A program made the position numbers and the translations under genes. A stretch of 24,163 nt of DNA, taken from CAYHOI01 sp964358175 (GTDB taxonomy: Bacteria > Margulisbacteria > Riflemargulisbacteria > GWF2-35-9). Below, piece after piece: positions 1 through 7,093 of the stretch (positions are counted from its first letter, which is position 1; every line of letters begins with the position of its first letter). The notes below the pieces were generated by a model, which saw nothing but the letters and a program-made list of their open reading frames with translations, was not told where the DNA came from and ran no database searches. Where the stretch lies: contig CAYHOI010000018.1 of NCBI GenBank assembly GCA_964358175.1, forward strand, positions 1-24,163, given 5' to 3'.

Positions 1-53
1 GAGGGCGGATAGAGGCGGAATTATTCGGCATTAAATCCCATAATGAGAATTGC

Positions 54-102
54 TGTTTGCCAAACAAAAAGGTTGACCGGCTCTTGCAGTACTATTTATA
101 AT
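54..102 (+). promoter_or_regulatory. sigma70-type promoter for the rpmH-rnpA block
   Basis: A -35 TTGACC (73-78) and a perfect -10 TATAAT (97-102) are separated by 18 bp, so transcription should start near 109, about 35 nt before rpmH. A 6-bp inverted repeat, TGTTTG-C-CAAACA (54-66), lies just upstream of the -35 and could be an operator or chance. I see no DnaA boxes of TTATNCACA type in bases 1-143 and no gene I can support in 1-72. Confidence 0.75.
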
Positions 103-143
103 GCAACCACCCATCAGAGGAACAGGGATACAGGAGGACAGCA

Positions 144-278
144 TTGAAACGGACACTGCAACGAAACGTTAGAAAGCGTAATCGGACACATGGCTTTTTG
201 GTTCGCATGCAAAGCCATGGGGGACGAAATGTGATCAAAGCAAGACGCCAAAAGGGAAGACTTCGGTTAGCCGCCTAG
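144..278 (+). CDS. rpmH: 50S ribosomal protein L34
   Basis: Codes for a 44-residue, Arg/Lys-rich protein, the normal length of bacterial L34, a component of the large ribosomal subunit. It begins MKRTLQRNVRKR and contains the family pattern of a basic N-terminus, then HGFLVRM and a GGRNVIKARRQKGR-like tail. The start is TTG at 144, chosen because AGGAGG lies 7 nt upstream (132-137) and the translation begins exactly at the L34 N-terminus. It is first behind the promoter at 73-102 and sits one base ahead of rnpA, the near-universal bacterial order. Too short for a typical ORF cut-off but clear. Confidence 0.96.
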   Translation: MKRTLQRNVRKRNRTHGFLVRMQSHGGRNVIKARRQKGRLRLAA

Positions 279-279
279 A

Positions 280-624
280 TTGCTTTCTTTTCAGAAACAA
301 CAGAGATTAAAGTCTTTCCAGGGTTGTTTTGATCAGAATATCAAATTTGTCGGACGAGGAATTGTCCTCTACTACAAACCTGGAACTGATTTAAAAATCG
401 GGTTTATTGTAAGTCGAAAAATTGATAAATTAGCGGTAGGGCGAAATCGAATCCGGCGAAGACTCCGGGAGATCTTCAGGCTGAACAAGCCCACCAACCT
501 GGGTGAGTTTATTGTGTTGGCTCGATATCAGATTCGAGAGATGTCTTATCGTGAAATCGAAGGGGATTGGCTGGGAGTCCTCCAAAAAACAAAAAAGTAT
601 GATCGTGAAAACACTCATTATTAG
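280..624 (+). CDS. rnpA: Ribonuclease P protein component
   Basis: RnpA is the protein cofactor of RNase P, which removes 5' leaders from pre-tRNAs. The 114-residue product has the family hallmark GFIVSRKI followed by the RNR-type basic helix GRNRIRRRLREIFR, which contacts the RNase P RNA. The length is typical (110-130). The start is TTG at 280, one base after the rpmH stop, so translation is probably coupled to L34. Its 3' end overlaps yidD by 26 bp. Confidence 0.95.
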   Translation: MLSFQKQQRLKSFQGCFDQNIKFVGRGIVLYYKPGTDLKIGFIVSRKIDKLAVGRNRIRRRLREIFRLNKPTNLGEFIVLARYQIREMSYREIEGDWLGVLQKTKKYDRENTHY

Positions 625-808
625 GAGCATCCAGGGGTATCGTACAGTGTCACGCATCACACCCCGTGTTTGTCGGTTTTATCCCACATGCTCTGAGTAT
701 GCGATGGCATCGGTTGAAAAAAATGGGGTCATCATCGGTCTTTGGAAAACAATGGGTCGCGTTCTGCGTTGTCACCCCTGGCACCCGGGTGGGTACGATC
801 CAGTCTAG
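599..808 (+). CDS. yidD: Membrane protein insertion efficiency factor YidD
   Basis: YidD is a small membrane-associated protein that assists YidC-dependent insertion and is encoded between rnpA and yidC in most bacteria. From ATG 599 the product is 69 residues, close to the usual 70-85. It carries the conserved cysteine motifs CRFYPTCSEYA and RCHPWHPGGYDPV. The reading frame stays open upstream to 503, but that extension is in-frame read-through of rnpA and has no YidD similarity. The start at 599 (or GTG 605) puts the amphipathic N-terminal helix first. Confidence 0.93.
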   Translation: MIVKTLIIRSIQGYRTVSRITPRVCRFYPTCSEYAMASVEKNGVIIGLWKTMGRVLRCHPWHPGGYDPV

Positions 809-831
809 ATTGAGAAGGAAAAGGAAGTAAA

Positions 832-1488
832 GTGCATCCAATACTCTATCTTGAAACTCACATGATGATTCCGATTCTACAATTCGGATATTCTCTGACG
901 GGCAATTATGGGTGGTCTATTATTTTGTTGACCCTTATCCTCAAGCTATTGTTATTCCCACTCACGATCAAGCAAACTCAGTCTATGGCAGGAATGAAAA
1001 CACTTCAACCCCTCATCAAAGAGTTGCAAGAACGTTACAAAGATAATCCGCAAATGCTTCAAGTGAAAATGATGGAACTCTATAAAGAACATAAAATCAA
1101 TCCGTTGAGTGGATGTTTGCCGACCCTCATTCAATTACCTTTCTTTATCGCCATCTTTGTAACACTCAGTAGCGAACATTTTAAAGCACTGGTGGTAACA
1201 GCTGGGGTAAAAGCGAATTCTTTTTTTTGGATTCACTCTTTAGCAAAACCCGATGCACTCATGATCCTCCCCGCCTTGGTAGCCCTATCAACCTATTATT
1301 CACAAAAGACGATGAGTCCAGCGACAGGAAAGGACGACCCCATGATGAAGATGTTCACCTTTATGCCAGTCATGATGTTTTTCATCGCGATGAGCATGCC
1401 GTGCGGGGTGCTTCTCTACTGGGCTGTATCACAATTTGTCACAGCAGGACAACAGATGTTGCTCCTAAAAGTAAGCAAAAAATCATAA
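832..1488 (+). CDS. yidC: Membrane protein insertase YidC, short form
   Basis: YidC/Oxa1 family insertase that puts membrane proteins into the inner membrane, alone or with Sec. The 218-residue product has the family blocks NYGWSIILLTLILKLLLFPLT (about residues 25-45), LQPLIKELQERYKDNP (about 59-74), a cytosolic helical hairpin, and GCLPTLIQLPFFIAIF, then further membrane helices to residue 210. It lacks the large periplasmic domain of proteobacterial YidC. The usual groove arginine appears as Lys38 by alignment from memory. The start is GTG 832 with AAGGAAG about 5 nt upstream. An N-terminal lipobox is not seen. Confidence 0.94.
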   Translation: MHPILYLETHMMIPILQFGYSLTGNYGWSIILLTLILKLLLFPLTIKQTQSMAGMKTLQPLIKELQERYKDNPQMLQVKMMELYKEHKINPLSGCLPTLIQLPFFIAIFVTLSSEHFKALVVTAGVKANSFFWIHSLAKPDALMILPALVALSTYYSQKTMSPATGKDDPMMKMFTFMPVMMFFIAMSMPCGVLLYWAVSQFVTAGQQMLLLKVSKKS

Positions 1489-1509
1489 AGATGAAGGGAG
1501 AGATAATAA

Positions 1510-2052
1510 ATGGGATTATTTGATTTATTTAAGGGTGCGGAAGCGAAGGGTTTGGAGGAAGTAGAAGAAAGCAATGAAATACAGGCGGGGAATACTATCG
1601 AGGAGAACCTGCACAATGAGGCCAAAGATTTACTCACAGAAATATTAGACCTCATGGGGTTCTTTAATGTGGTAAAGGTGCTAAACAATGATCGAAATTC
1701 TATTGAGCTGGAAATTAAAGGAGATGACCTTGGTCGAATTATTGGCAAAGAAGGCAACACTTTATTTGCGCTTCAAGTTCTCATGAAAACCATATTGAGC
1801 CGAAAATACAAAAGACCCGTTAGCATTCAGCTTGATGCCAACAACTATAAAGAGAAACGGATGTCTACGGTCAAGAGCATGGCATTGGAGGCTGCACAAA
1901 AGGCTCTTGCTGAGCGAAAAGAGGTCGCCTTGGTTCCGATGAATGCCTGGGAACGCCGGATTGTTCATACGACGCTCATGGATCAAGATCAGGTAAAGAC
2001 CGAAAGTATCGGAAGAGATAAGGAGCGGCAAGTCATTATTTCTCCCAAATGA
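1510..2052 (+). CDS. jag: KH/R3H RNA-binding protein Jag (KhpB)
   Basis: Jag/KhpB proteins bind RNA and are encoded next to yidC in many bacteria. In Gram-positives they work with KhpA in cell elongation and division control. The 180-residue product has a KH domain with the GxxG-type loop GRIIGKEGNTL (about residues 77-88), followed by an R3H domain (about 120-178) containing MNAWERRIVHTTL. The N-terminal 40 residues are short and acidic, so the usual ~50-residue Jag_N domain appears to be missing or degenerate. The stop codon overlaps the mnmE start (ATGA at 2049). Confidence 0.92.
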   Translation: MGLFDLFKGAEAKGLEEVEESNEIQAGNTIEENLHNEAKDLLTEILDLMGFFNVVKVLNNDRNSIELEIKGDDLGRIIGKEGNTLFALQVLMKTILSRKYKRPVSIQLDANNYKEKRMSTVKSMALEAAQKALAERKEVALVPMNAWERRIVHTTLMDQDQVKTESIGRDKERQVIISPK

Positions 2053-3440
2053 GTCTTTTGCGCCATAGCGACACCATTGCGGCAATCGCTACTCCGATGG
2101 GAATTGGGTCTATAGCAATAATCCGAATAAGTGGCACAGAAACCGTTGCGATTCTGAAGCAAATGACCCCTTTAAATGAGTTCGAGCCCAACACGATTCG
2201 ATTAACAAAGATCATCGGGGCTAATCAGGTTTTGCTGGATTCTGCACTGGTCTCGTTCTTCAAAGCTCCCTTCTCTTACACTGGCGAAGACGTAGCTGAA
2301 ATAAACTCTCATGGCGGATATGTCGTCGCCAAATCCATTCTTGATCGACTCTTGCAACTTGGTACTCGTTTAGCGGACAAGGGCGAGTTTACACAGAGAG
2401 CCTTCCTCAACGGAAAGCTAGATTTACTTCAGGCTGAAGCCGTCATAGATATGATCGAGGCCAGAACACAAAAAACATCTTCTGTGTTTCTAGGACAGCT
2501 GAAGGGTCACCTCTCAACAGCGATTGCACCGTTGAGGCACACCCTGCTGGAACTCGTCGGACATTTTGAGGTTCATTTGGACTATCCCGAGGAAGTAGAT
2601 TTGCAAACCCCAGAAGAGTATTTGAGTCTGCTACAAACCTGGATGGAGCGAACAGATAAGCTTCTGAACTCGTTTGAGGGAGGTCGGCTTTATCGAGAAG
2701 GCGTACTCGTCGTCATCGCAGGCAAACCCAATGTGGGCAAATCAAGTCTGCTCAATACGCTTCTCAAGGAAAACCGGGTCTTGGTTTCGGACATCCCAGG
2801 AACAACACGAGATACCATTGAGGAGTGGGTGCAGCTTGAGGATATCCCCATTCGATTGGTCGACACCGCAGGCATTCGAGAAATGACGACGGATCGCGTT
2901 GAGGCGATGGGAATCGATAAGGCACGAGATCTCATCAAAGAGGCTGATTGGCTTATTCTGGTGTTGGATGTGCTTGAGGGTCTTAATGATGATGACAAAA
3001 GCCTGCTTCGAAGTACAGCCTCTCAGAATCGAATCATTGTCATTAACAAACTTGATATTTACCCAAACCATGAGAGTGAAATGCGTATATTTTTGGATCA
3101 ACAAGGCATAGCCCCGAACAGGATTGTTTCTCTTTCCCTAAAAACCCCTGTTGGGATAGATGAACTGCGACGAACTTTGGCACAGAACATTCAGGAGGTG
3201 ACTTTTCAGGGAGCTCAATCCGATGGCCCTGTTATAGCGAATATTCGTCAAAAGGAAAAGCTCTGGCAAGCAAAACAAGCTGTACTTCGGTCCATTTCTT
3301 CCATAGAAGCGGGATATCCTGAAGATTTCTGGGTCATTGATCTTCGCAAGGCCATTGAGTCCCTTGGCGAAATGACCGGAGAAAATGTCAGCGATGAAAT
3401 CTTGACCCATATTTTTTCTCGCTTTTGTGTGGGAAAGTAG
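2049..3440 (+). CDS. mnmE: tRNA modification GTPase MnmE
   Basis: MnmE with MnmG installs the 5-aminomethyl-type modification at wobble uridine 34 of several tRNAs. The 463-residue length is standard. The N-terminal folate-binding domain contains TPMGIGSIAIIRISG. The inserted G domain has the P-loop GKPNVGKSS (about residue 224) and DTAGI (about 271), and NKLD serves as G4. The C-terminus ends FCVGK, the variant of the catalytic C-[IVL]-G-K motif, with Cys460. It overlaps jag by 4 bp. Its usual partner mnmG is not adjacent. Confidence 0.97.
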   Translation: MSLLRHSDTIAAIATPMGIGSIAIIRISGTETVAILKQMTPLNEFEPNTIRLTKIIGANQVLLDSALVSFFKAPFSYTGEDVAEINSHGGYVVAKSILDRLLQLGTRLADKGEFTQRAFLNGKLDLLQAEAVIDMIEARTQKTSSVFLGQLKGHLSTAIAPLRHTLLELVGHFEVHLDYPEEVDLQTPEEYLSLLQTWMERTDKLLNSFEGGRLYREGVLVVIAGKPNVGKSSLLNTLLKENRVLVSDIPGTTRDTIEEWVQLEDIPIRLVDTAGIREMTTDRVEAMGIDKARDLIKEADWLILVLDVLEGLNDDDKSLLRSTASQNRIIVINKLDIYPNHESEMRIFLDQQGIAPNRIVSLSLKTPVGIDELRRTLAQNIQEVTFQGAQSDGPVIANIRQKEKLWQAKQAVLRSISSIEAGYPEDFWVIDLRKAIESLGEMTGENVSDEILTHIFSRFCVGK

Positions 3441-3486
3441 TCTGGCAAAAAAACTCGCGATAGACGATAATAGACTTCAGATCAAC

Positions 3487-3575
3487 GGAGAGGTCGCATA
3501 GCTGGTCTAGTGCGCACGCCTGGAAAGCGTGTATACCGAAAGGTATCGAGGGTTCGAATCCCTCCCTCTCCGCCA
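3487..3575 (+). tRNA. tRNA-Ser (anticodon GGA)
   Basis: The acceptor stem GGAGAGG (3487-3493) pairs with CCTCTCC (3565-3571), followed by G73 and an encoded CCA. The anticodon stem CACGC/GCGTG closes the loop CTGGAAA, giving anticodon GGA. A long class II variable arm (TATACC-GAAA-GGTATC type) and the T-arm GAGGGTTCGAATCCCTC identify serine tRNA. A weak upstream promoter is possible (GATAAT at 3466-3471). The 3' end is repeated downstream at 3734. Confidence 0.97.
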
Positions 3576-3579
3576 AAAA
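3558..3579 (+). repeat. 22-bp direct repeat, copy 1 (tRNA-Ser 3' end)
   Basis: The last 18 bases of the tRNA (T-arm 3' strand, acceptor 3' strand, CCA) plus following A residues. This exact 22-bp string recurs at 3734-3755, the arrangement left by elements that integrate at tRNA 3' ends. Confidence 0.9.
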
Positions 3580-3733
3580 CATCGGAGCCATTCTTTACAC
3601 GTTTTTTGTATATAGCTTCCCAGGGATGAGAACCCGAGAAGAGGGTTCAGGCTAAGCCCTTAGCAAGCACGAAGCCTTTGCTTCGGGCGAGCTTAGGGAT
3701 TGCATCGAGCCTGGTGTCAACCAAGGCGAGATT
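3580..3733. other. Hairpin-rich non-coding spacer between the tRNA repeats
   Basis: No credible gene is present. It contains GAACCC/GGGTTC around a 7-nt loop (3630-3648), CGAAGC/GCTTCG around CTTT (3670-3685), and an outer pairing CTAAGC (3652-3657) with GCTTAG (3691-3696) that encloses the second hairpin. Together these could form a branched RNA or DNA structure. No T-run follows, so it does not look like a simple terminator. It may be a small non-autonomous element or a decayed repeat unit. An open frame on the minus strand (ending at 3647) crosses it but has no protein-like features. Confidence 0.55.
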
Positions 3734-3755
3734 ATCCCTCCCTCTCCGCCAAAAA
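3734..3755 (+). repeat. 22-bp direct repeat, copy 2 (tRNA-Ser 3' end duplicate)
   Basis: An exact copy of the tRNA-Ser 3' terminal segment at 3558-3579, 176 bp downstream, including the acceptor 3' strand and CCA plus five A. The rest of the tRNA is absent, so it is not a second functional tRNA. It resembles an att-like duplication or the border of a tRNA-targeting repeat. Confidence 0.9.
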
Positions 3756-3824
3756 AATACCCCCCACCCCTCCCACGGCTCATCTTCAAAATAATTCCAG
3801 AATCTCTTTACGAAAAGATCAATC

Positions 3825-3833
3825 TGGTATAAT
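3825..3833 (+). promoter_or_regulatory. Extended -10 promoter for the chemoreceptor gene
   Basis: TGGTATAAT (3825-3833) is a TGn-extended perfect -10, with only weak -35 options near 3807-3812. A second TATAAT occurs at 3850-3855 but has no -35 at a good distance. The start codon is at 3873. Confidence 0.5.
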
Positions 3834-3872
3834 TTATCCGCTGGGGTTTTATAATTTAACTGGGGGGTAAAA

Positions 3873-6137
3873 GTGAAAAAGTTCATTGATAATATTAGTC
3901 TGTTAAAGAAACTTTTGGTGCTAAGTTTGTTGCCACTTGTCGCATTCTTATGGGTGGCTACCAACCAATTGCGAACAGACTTTACATCACTCGCAGAAAC
4001 AAAGGCCAATCTTATCCTGATAGAATATGCTCGTTTGGGGAGTAATGCGATGAACGATCTCCAAAAAGAACGCGGAATGTCTGGGGGCTTTCTAGCCAGC
4101 AAAGGCGAAAATTTTAAAGAGGCTCTTCCCTCTCAACGCCAAAAAACAAATACCTCCCTCGATGAACTCAAGAAATATATGCCTACGGTTTTGTCAAAAA
4201 CAAAAGAGCCCAGAATACAACAGACTGCCCAGAAAATAACCTCGATGCTCGACGGGCTTGAAGCCATTCGTGGACGTGTTTCACAGCTCACTATCGAGCC
4301 AAAAGAAGCTCTCGGATTCTATACAGCCACCAATGAGGAACTGATCGGGAACGTTTATGTGCTTGCAGACTCTACAAGCATCGCAGATATTTCACACTAC
4401 ATCCTTTCTTTGGGACATTTAGAGACCCTAAAAGAGGCTTCCGGATTAGAACGGGCCGTTCTTAACGTTGTTTTAATGCATGGGGCCTATGGGCCAGGAG
4501 AACTTAGCAAGCATATTACACTTATCGCCAAACAAAATGGAAATGAGCGTGATTTTCTCAGACTTGCCCCCCAGCCTGTTCAAGATACTTATTCCCAAGC
4601 TTTAGTCGGAGACATTTCAGGAAAACCTCAAACGATTCGCACCGCCACGCTGGCTCTTGCTGATGGAACGGCCAAGGGAATGGGCTGGAAAGACCTGAAA
4701 GCAGGGGAGTGGTTTGGCGCGAGCACACAGCGTATTGAGGCGATGAAAACTGTGGCGGATCAGTATCTTTCATTTATTAAAAAGGAGATGACCGACATCG
4801 TCCACAAGCAGCAGGCCTCCGTAAGCACGCTCCTCATCCTAACCCTTGTTTTGGTCATTATTATTGTCAGCTTGATAATCTCCATAACCTTGAGCATCAA
4901 GGGGGCCACCACAAAGCTTTTACAAGTTATGAAAAAAGTTTCTGAGGACAAAGACTTAAGCACCTCTGTAGATATCGATCAAAAAGATGAGTTTGGCACC
5001 GTTGCAAAATATCTTAACACGACGATTGAAACGATTCGAATTGCGCTCATGCGTACACAGGATGTTTCATACGCAGTGAATGAAGGAATGGGAGATTTTG
5101 CAAAAGTTAACAAAGAAAGCACTTTGGCTGTCGAACAGGTGGCCTCGGCTATGACGACCATCGCTGATGGGCAAACCACCCAAAGCAGTGAAATAAAGGA
5201 AGTGGATGTTCTGACTACCAAAATCAATCAAAGAGTAACTTCCTCTCTAAACTCTATGGATGATGAAATGGCATTGGGCCAAAAGGCAGTTGGCATGATC
5301 GATGAGATCAGTCGATCTATCAATATGGTCACAAGCGACATTTCCAATCTCAATACCTCCGCCAAAGATATGTTTGAAATGGCCACCAGCGGCGAATCTA
5401 AGGTAAAGGACTCGGTAGAAGCAATCATCGCCATTGAGACCAAGATGGAGGCCCTCACCCTTACGATTAATCAACTTGGCAAAAATTCCGAAGAAATTGG
5501 CAAAATCCTAACCGTAATCAGCGATATTGCTTCGCAAACCAACCTTTTGGCATTAAATGCTGCCATCGAAGCAGCTCGTGCTGGCGATGCCGGAAAAGGC
5601 TTTGCAGTCGTTGCGGATGAAGTGCGAAAGCTGGCAGAACGATCCTCAGAATCCACCACACAAATTGAACAAATCATCAAAACGATTCAAACGCTCACCG
5701 CCGCGTCAGTTTCTGCCATGAACGAAGAAACTGAACAGGTACGACAAGGAGTTATTCTGGCAAACGAAGGTCAAGGAGCTCTGATTCGAATCGTCAAACA
5801 AATCACTGCCAATGCTGAAAAGATTCAAAGCATTACTCAATCCTCCCAAGTTGTGAAACAAAACAGCGATGAGGCCAGCATACTGATGAATTCTCTCCAG
5901 CAAAAAATTGAGACAACGACCAGAGAATCCAGTGAAATGAAATCCTTCTCCGAGGTTATCGCAAAGAATATGACCAAAGTTGCCGAAATCAACCAGGAAA
6001 ACGCCTCTGCTGTCGAGCAGATTACAGCGTCAACCGAGGAGGTTTCCGCTGGGCTTATTGAGCAAAGACCAGTCATCGAAAAACTATATGCCAATATTCA
6101 AGACTTGGACAAATCCATTCGACAATTTAAAATCTGA
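3873..6137 (+). CDS. Methyl-accepting chemotaxis protein with NIT sensor domain
   Basis: Inner-membrane chemoreceptor of 754 residues. TM1 is at about 9-29 and TM2 at about 316-340. The extracytoplasmic region between them begins ARLGSNAMNDLQKERGMSGG, the LQxERG signature of NIT (nitrate/nitrite-sensing type) helical domains; the ligand itself cannot be inferred. A HAMP-like segment with DKDLSTSVDIDQKDEFG follows TM2. The signalling hairpin tip IASQTNLLALNAAIEAARAG and GKGFAVVADEVRKLAERS lie at about 541-595. There is no CheR-binding pentapeptide at the C-terminus. The start is GTG 3873 behind a GGGGGG Shine-Dalgarno. No che genes are nearby. It lies upstream of the motor operon, so a functional link is possible but unproven. 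Confidence 0.93.
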   Translation: MKKFIDNISLLKKLLVLSLLPLVAFLWVATNQLRTDFTSLAETKANLILIEYARLGSNAMNDLQKERGMSGGFLASKGENFKEALPSQRQKTNTSLDELKKYMPTVLSKTKEPRIQQTAQKITSMLDGLEAIRGRVSQLTIEPKEALGFYTATNEELIGNVYVLADSTSIADISHYILSLGHLETLKEASGLERAVLNVVLMHGAYGPGELSKHITLIAKQNGNERDFLRLAPQPVQDTYSQALVGDISGKPQTIRTATLALADGTAKGMGWKDLKAGEWFGASTQRIEAMKTVADQYLSFIKKEMTDIVHKQQASVSTLLILTLVLVIIIVSLIISITLSIKGATTKLLQVMKKVSEDKDLSTSVDIDQKDEFGTVAKYLNTTIETIRIALMRTQDVSYAVNEGMGDFAKVNKESTLAVEQVASAMTTIADGQTTQSSEIKEVDVLTTKINQRVTSSLNSMDDEMALGQKAVGMIDEISRSINMVTSDISNLNTSAKDMFEMATSGESKVKDSVEAIIAIETKMEALTLTINQLGKNSEEIGKILTVISDIASQTNLLALNAAIEAARAGDAGKGFAVVADEVRKLAERSSESTTQIEQIIKTIQTLTAASVSAMNEETEQVRQGVILANEGQGALIRIVKQITANAEKIQSITQSSQVVKQNSDEASILMNSLQQKIETTTRESSEMKSFSEVIAKNMTKVAEINQENASAVEQITASTEEVSAGLIEQRPVIEKLYANIQDLDKSIRQFKI

Positions 6138-6176
6138 TCAGCAAAGGCGTACTTGCTTCAGAGAAAGTCTAAGAAG

Positions 6177-6977
6177 TTACCAGCCCCAAGCCGGCTTAAA
6201 GAATGAGGACAGCTTTTTGTTTGAATGTTTGGCGGCATATTTTGCCGCGGTAAGCCCCGTTTTATCTTTTATTTTTGGATTGGCTCCTTTTTCAAGCAGA
6301 AACTCAACTTTTCCAGCTGAACCACTCATTGCTGCATACATAAGTGCGGTACATCCCTGAATATCCTGAGAATCCAGATGAGCTCGTCGTTTAACCAAAA
6401 TTTCAACCTTCTGAATGGACTGATCCACTTTTTCGTCTTCCTTTTTTGCACCCACATGATCTCCAACGGATTCTTGCGAAGAAGCCAGCGGTTCCTGAGA
6501 AAAATAAGAGTACTGCGAAGCATACATCAGAGGTGTTCGCTGTCCAATATCTGAAATATTGGAATCAGCCATATTTCTTAATAATGTTTCCAATAATTCC
6601 AAGCTACTATGTTGCGCAGCAAAAGATAAAGCAGTCCGACCAGATTTATCTTTGTGATTAACCCCTGCCCCTTCACTGAGCAACATTTGCACATTGAGGA
6701 GTTTATCTTCAGCTGTTGCGAGAATTAAGGGAGATCGCCCCTCTAAATCGTTTTCATTAATGTGCGCCTTATGCTCCAGCAAGAGCTTAATAACAGCTGG
6801 AGATCCATAGGCTGAAGCGGCTAGCAAAGCCGTCCAGCCTTCCTTGTCTCTCCAATTAGCACCTACGCCCTGTTCAAGCAGACTTTCAACCTTCGCCACC
6901 TTTCCTTCTTTGGCTGCCAGGATAAAGGCGGTCAAATACATCGTCCGATTCAAATCAACAAATTCTTGTTCTACCAT
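6177..6977 (-). CDS. Ankyrin-repeat protein
   Basis: A cytosolic-looking 266-residue protein made mostly of ankyrin repeats, recognised by DKEGWTALLAASAYG, DLEGRSPLILATAED, DKSGRTALSFAAQH, IGQRTPLMYASQYS and IQGCTALMYAAMSG units. The fifth repeat is interrupted by a ~35-residue Ser/Glu/Lys-rich insert. Ankyrin repeats bind proteins; the partner is unknown. I prefer ATG 6977 because GGAG lies 6 nt upstream and the promoter at 7004-7032 would start the RNA near 6997; in-frame ATGs at 6989 and 6983 are alternatives. It converges on the chemoreceptor gene (39 bp apart, no obvious terminator) and diverges from the large operon. Confidence 0.9.
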   Translation of the reverse strand: MVEQEFVDLNRTMYLTAFILAAKEGKVAKVESLLEQGVGANWRDKEGWTALLAASAYGSPAVIKLLLEHKAHINENDLEGRSPLILATAEDKLLNVQMLLSEGAGVNHKDKSGRTALSFAAQHSSLELLETLLRNMADSNISDIGQRTPLMYASQYSYFSQEPLASSQESVGDHVGAKKEDEKVDQSIQKVEILVKRRAHLDSQDIQGCTALMYAAMSGSAGKVEFLLEKGANPKIKDKTGLTAAKYAAKHSNKKLSSFFKPAWGW

Positions 6978-7003
6978 TTGCATCTCCATCTTAACAAATA
7001 GAT

Positions 7004-7032
7004 ACTATATCCAGCAACGGCTGAACGCTCAA
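7004..7032 (-). promoter_or_regulatory. Promoter for the ankyrin gene
   Basis: On the minus strand, TTGAGC (7032-7027) and TATAGT (7009-7004) are 17 bp apart, giving a start near 6997 and a short leader of about 20 nt to ATG 6977. Confidence 0.6.
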
Positions 7033-7036
7033 TTCA

Positions 7037-7064
7037 TTCGCAAATACGTCTAAGCTTCTATAAA
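7037..7064 (+). promoter_or_regulatory. Possible promoter for the 14-gene operon
   Basis: TTCGCA (7037-7042) and TATAAA (7059-7064) are 16 bp apart, with a start expected near 7071 and a leader of about 23 nt to GTG 7094. The match is moderate and there is no clear Shine-Dalgarno before 7094. It overlaps or abuts the divergent ankyrin promoter, so the two units may be co-regulated. No sigma28 (flagellar) consensus is visible. Confidence 0.35.
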
Positions 7065-7093
7065 TCCATGTATTTCTTTGATACACTAATGCC

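Noticed and set aside
1..143. Possible replication origin next to rpmH
   Set aside because: No DnaA-box cluster or AT-rich unwinding region is visible, and dnaA is not in view.
503..598. Longer N-terminus for yidD
   Set aside because: It is read-through of rnpA in another frame and has no YidD features; ATG 599 gives the family N-terminus.
3388..3591. Minus-strand frame containing AEREGFEPS
   Set aside because: This is the well-known translation of the antisense of a serine tRNA, not a protein gene.
3647..4102. 151-residue open frame on the minus strand over the tRNA-repeat spacer and MCP start
   Set aside because: It crosses the duplicated tRNA end, the MCP promoter and the MCP N-terminus; its composition is not protein-like and the opposite strand is a certain gene.
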